Below are positions 63,213 through 64,000 of a stretch of DNA of 64,000 nucleotides, piece by piece. The DNA comes from Halostagnicola sp. A56 (GTDB lineage Archaea; Halobacteriota; Halobacteria; Halobacteriales; Natrialbaceae), in the NCBI RefSeq assembly GCF_000691505.1, contig NZ_JMIP02000017.1, positions 186,001 to 250,000 on the forward strand. Direction: 5' to 3'. Position 1 is the stretch's first letter, and each line of letters starts with the position of its first letter. The position numbers were made by a program, and so were the translations under genes. The notes beneath the pieces were generated by a model that saw nothing but the letters and a program-made list of their open reading frames with translations, did no database searches and was not told the origin of the DNA.

Positions 63213-63277
63213 AATCGGCGGCAGCATCACTCGGAACGGCGACAGCACCATTCTAAACGGTGACAGTACCGCTCTCG
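63213..63277. promoter_or_regulatory. Tandem 21-22 bp repeats ahead of the sulfhydrylase gene
   Basis: Three tandem imperfect units follow each other: aatcggcggcagcatcactc (63213), aacggcgacagcaccattct (63235) and aacggtgacagtaccgctct (63256). A further copy of the core, aacggtgactgtcccc, lies at 63162-63177. They are about 100-200 bp before the sulfhydrylase start and could be sites for a regulator of methionine or sulfur genes. This is inferred from position only. Confidence 0.4.
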
Positions 63278-63368
63278 GAAGACGGCGTTCTGATGGCCGC
63301 CCCCGGCGAACGCTGTATCATCGGATATCGGATACTTTTACTACGGTCCCGATCATCCGTTCGCGTAC

Positions 63369-64000
63369 ATGAGCGACGAACAACCGAATCACCGCTTCGC
63401 CACGAACAGCGTCCACGCGGGCCAGGAACCAGATCCGACGACGGGGGCCAGAGCGCCGCCGATCTACCAAACGACGTCCTACGTCTTCGACGACACCGAG
63501 CACGCGGCGGACCTGTTCGGGTTAGAGGAGTTCGGCAACATCTACTCGCGGATCATGAACCCGACCAACGCGATGTTAGAAGAGCGCATCGCGACGCTCG
63601 AGGGCGGGGTCGGCGCGCTCGCGACCGCGTCCGGGATGGCCGCCTTCGACCTCGCAACCTTCATCCTCGCCGAGGTCGGCGATAACATCGTCTCCGCGTC
63701 GGCGCTCTACGGCGGCACCTACACCTACCTCACCCACACCGTCGCGAAGCGTGGCATCGAGACGAAGTTCGTCGATACGCTCGATTACGACGCCTACGAG
63801 GAGGCCATCGACGACGACACGGCGTTCGTCCACTTGGAGACGATCGGCAATCCGGCGCTGGTCACGCCCGACATCGAACGGGTCGCGGAGATCGCACACG
63901 AACACGACGTGCCGCTGTTCGTCGACAACACCTTCGCCACCCCACACCTCTGTCGGCCGTTAGAACACGGCGCGGACCTGGTCTGGAACTCGACGACGAA
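63369..64000 (+). CDS. O-acetylhomoserine sulfhydrylase / cystathionine gamma-synthase family (partial)
   Basis: PLP-dependent enzyme of the Cys/Met metabolism family, starting at ATG 63369 ([20 protein letters not shown]) and running out of the window after 210 codons. Family marks are [40 protein letters not shown] (PLP phosphate contacts), [40 protein letters not shown] and [20 protein letters not shown], with Asp binding the PLP ring. The Lys that carries PLP lies beyond the edge. [14 protein letters not shown] and the ALYGGTY loop point to MetY-type O-acetylhomoserine sulfhydrylase, which makes homocysteine; a gamma-lyase is the alternative. Confidence 0.88.
   Translation, partial: MSDEQPNHRFATNSVHAGQEPDPTTGARAPPIYQTTSYVFDDTEHAADLFGLEEFGNIYSRIMNPTNAMLEERIATLEGGVGALATASGMAAFDLATFILAEVGDNIVSASALYGGTYTYLTHTVAKRGIETKFVDTLDYDAYEEAIDDDTAFVHLETIGNPALVTPDIERVAEIAHEHDVPLFVDNTFATPHLCRPLEHGADLVWNSTT

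Overview
The window is chromosomal DNA of an extremely halophilic archaeon, most likely a member of the Natrialbaceae (Natrinema/Haloterrigena-like). The evidence is the high G+C, very acidic proteins, abundant CTCGAG hexamers, CetZ tubulin-like protein, F420 synthesis genes (cofG, cofC), AglM/AglJ-type N-glycosylation genes, haloarchaeal IS families (ISH3, IS1341-type TnpB, IS1595) and many haloarchaea-only small protein families. Several genes appear leaderless, with a TATA-like box about 25-35 bp before the start codon.

Region 1 (1-9,700) is a decayed accessory region. It holds the 3' end of a nuclease-like gene, a frameshifted TFB, a regulator/partner pair, a multiply frameshifted zinc-finger gene, an IS1341-type element with an apparently intact TnpB inside a DUF6735-type gene, an unknown gene joined tail-to-tail with a truncated NRAMP transporter, an ISH3 element with a broken transposase lying between pieces of two different IS5-type transposases, and a 72-bp tandem repeat.

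Region 2 (9,800-47,200) is mostly core chromosome: carA with a divergent Lrp regulator, a TAXI-TRAP uptake system with DUF1850, an exported M14 peptidase, aglM/aglJ, small conserved haloarchaeal genes, a soluble chemotaxis-type transducer, a ferritin-like protein, and a complete branched-chain amino acid locus (leuA, then ilvB-ilvN-ilvC-small gene-leuC-leuD, then leuB). After it come diphthine synthase, a Rieske protein, Trm5, tRNA-Thr(CGT), a MacB/LolCDE-like ABC exporter, cofG/cofC and cetZ1.

Region 3 (47,400-53,300) is a rearranged junction. A JAMM-domain gene and an A+T-rich stretch are followed by a decayed menA fragment, an IS1595 element without target duplication, the 3' end of a dipeptide ABC permease and its two ATPase genes. 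Recombination through the IS appears to have deleted the rest of both loci.

Region 4 (53,600-64,000) is core again: an HTH regulator with two similar halves, a cohesin-like surface protein, NurA nuclease, a 14-TM MFS exporter, gpmI, a NUDIX hydrolase, a 56-aa membrane protein and the start of an O-acetylhomoserine sulfhydrylase-like gene.

The main points for a second look are a 26-codon leaderless leader ORF with an overlapping hairpin ahead of ilvB, a REP-like hairpin cassette translated in frame inside leuD, dyad repeats ahead of a ribbon-helix-helix gene, a JAMM-like protein lacking a metal ligand, and single-base frameshifts in leuA, ilvB and gpmI that look more like sequence errors than gene death.
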